In this document: in pieces, positions 7,064 to 7,563 of the stretch
How the letters are laid out: each line of letters starts with the position of its first letter
How positions within the stretch are numbered: the stretch's first letter is position 1
From: Planctomycetaceae bacterium
GTDB lineage: Bacteria > Planctomycetota > Planctomycetia > Planctomycetales > Planctomycetaceae
Assembly (NCBI GenBank): GCA_947463775.1
Contig: CANHVD010000262.1
Span: 1-7,563 of the forward strand
Length of the DNA: 7,563 nucleotides
Direction: 5' to 3'
The notes under the pieces: generated by a model
What the model was told of the DNA's origin: nothing
What the model saw: only the letters and a program-made list of their open reading frames with translations
Database searches by the model: none
Position numbers and translations under genes: made by a program

Positions 7064-7563
7064 TTACTGAGGTTCGGTATTTTTCTTTCGCCATGCTTCG
7101 ATATCGTCGACCAGGCGATTGGCAAGGCTCAGTCCCACGGAGTTCCTTTTCAGGAACACAACGCCGTCGATCAGCGACACCTGGCGTAAAGTCTGGGCGA
7201 GATCGGTCAGTTCTACCTCTTCCGTGATCTTCTTCAGATCCACTCGTTCAGCCTCTTTATGGAGCAGGCGCAGGATCAAGGCACAAGGGGCAATTTCGAC
7301 CGCTTCGATTTCGCCTTTTCGCTGCCATGAAAACCAGGCGGCGGCAAACATCCGCTGTGGCAGCGAGAGCAATCCCAGGAGAATTTCTATCCACGTCCTG
7401 TCCGACTCAAGACTACCAAAAGCATAGGTCCACGCGGAAGACATCGTGGCCGCAGATTTGACGATCGTCACCTCATCTTCAGAGACCGATTCATGGTCGA
7501 TGTCGGCCAATTGTTTCGGCATCCAAAGCAGCGTGAAGTATTGAATCGTCGCCAGAATTCCCA
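7064..7563 (-). CDS. Membrane-associated protein of unknown function, C-terminal part (5' end beyond right edge)
   Basis: An ATG at 7522 could start a 152-residue protein. However, the same frame stays open to the right edge and codes for hydrophobic residues just upstream (GILATIQYFTLLW before MPKQL), which read as the end of a membrane helix. The gene therefore probably begins outside the window, and 165 residues are visible. After that helix comes an acidic segment (DIDHESVSEDE), then a second hydrophobic patch (WIEILLGLLSLPQRMFAAAWFSW), then a soluble C-terminal part of about 85 residues ending in VDDIEAWRKKNTEPQ. The tail, with DLKKITEEVELTDLAQTLRQVSLIDGVVFL, has the alternating helix and short strand look of a winged-helix-like fold, which is only an impression. 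No family is recognised. Confidence 0.65.
   Translation of the reverse strand, partial: GILATIQYFTLLWMPKQLADIDHESVSEDEVTIVKSAATMSSAWTYAFGSLESDRTWIEILLGLLSLPQRMFAAAWFSWQRKGEIEAVEIAPCALILRLLHKEAERVDLKKITEEVELTDLAQTLRQVSLIDGVVFLKRNSVGLSLANRLVDDIEAWRKKNTEPQ

Noticed and set aside
1..7563. CRISPR array, tRNA, rRNA or insertion sequence with transposase.
   Set aside because: There are no regularly spaced short repeats, no RNA gene signatures and no transposase-like coding region in the window.

Overview
The window looks like chromosomal DNA from a planctomycete (Planctomycetia-like). Three things suggest this. An ECF sigma factor carries the DAEDAFQATFLVLARKA region-2 signature typical of that phylum. 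The glutamyl-tRNA synthetase has the KMSKRK-(I/L)DKY form and no zinc cysteines. The intergenic palindromes are built on an AACAGGAGA / TCTCCTGTT theme that I associate from memory with planctomycete genomes. The assignment rests on sequence resemblance recalled without any search.

Layout. Positions 1-269 (minus) hold the 5' part of an ECF sigma factor that runs off the left edge. Positions 270-690 are a gene-free gap between divergent genes. Positions 691-2268 (plus) encode glutamyl-tRNA synthetase (gltX). Positions 2269-2403 hold a structured spacer closed by a perfect 15-bp inverted repeat. Positions 2404-3354 (plus) encode a UDP-glucuronate decarboxylase (UDP-xylose synthase type). Positions 3355-3767 are a convergent gap containing two tandem copies of a 154-bp palindromic repeat. 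On the minus strand, bioD (5701-5009) runs into a CLC-type transporter (5012-3768) through a 4-base ATGA overlap. A divergent GTG-started polytopic membrane protein of unknown function lies at 5750-7018 (plus). A second membrane-associated protein of unknown function (7563-7064, minus) enters from the right edge.

How the genes relate. Most are unrelated housekeeping functions: translation, nucleotide-sugar synthesis for surface polysaccharide, and biotin synthesis. The one clear operon is bioD plus the CLC gene. The CLC protein carries GNNLI, GREGT and GGEVTP in place of the chloride-channel motifs GSGIP, GKEGP and GxFxP, so it is better read as a CLC-F fluoride/proton antiporter than a chloride channel. 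I see no fluoride riboswitch upstream of the pair.

The most notable non-coding features are the tandem palindromic repeats at 3389-3696 and the inverted-repeat element at 2277-2378. I do not see convincing evidence of a wholly new multi-gene system.
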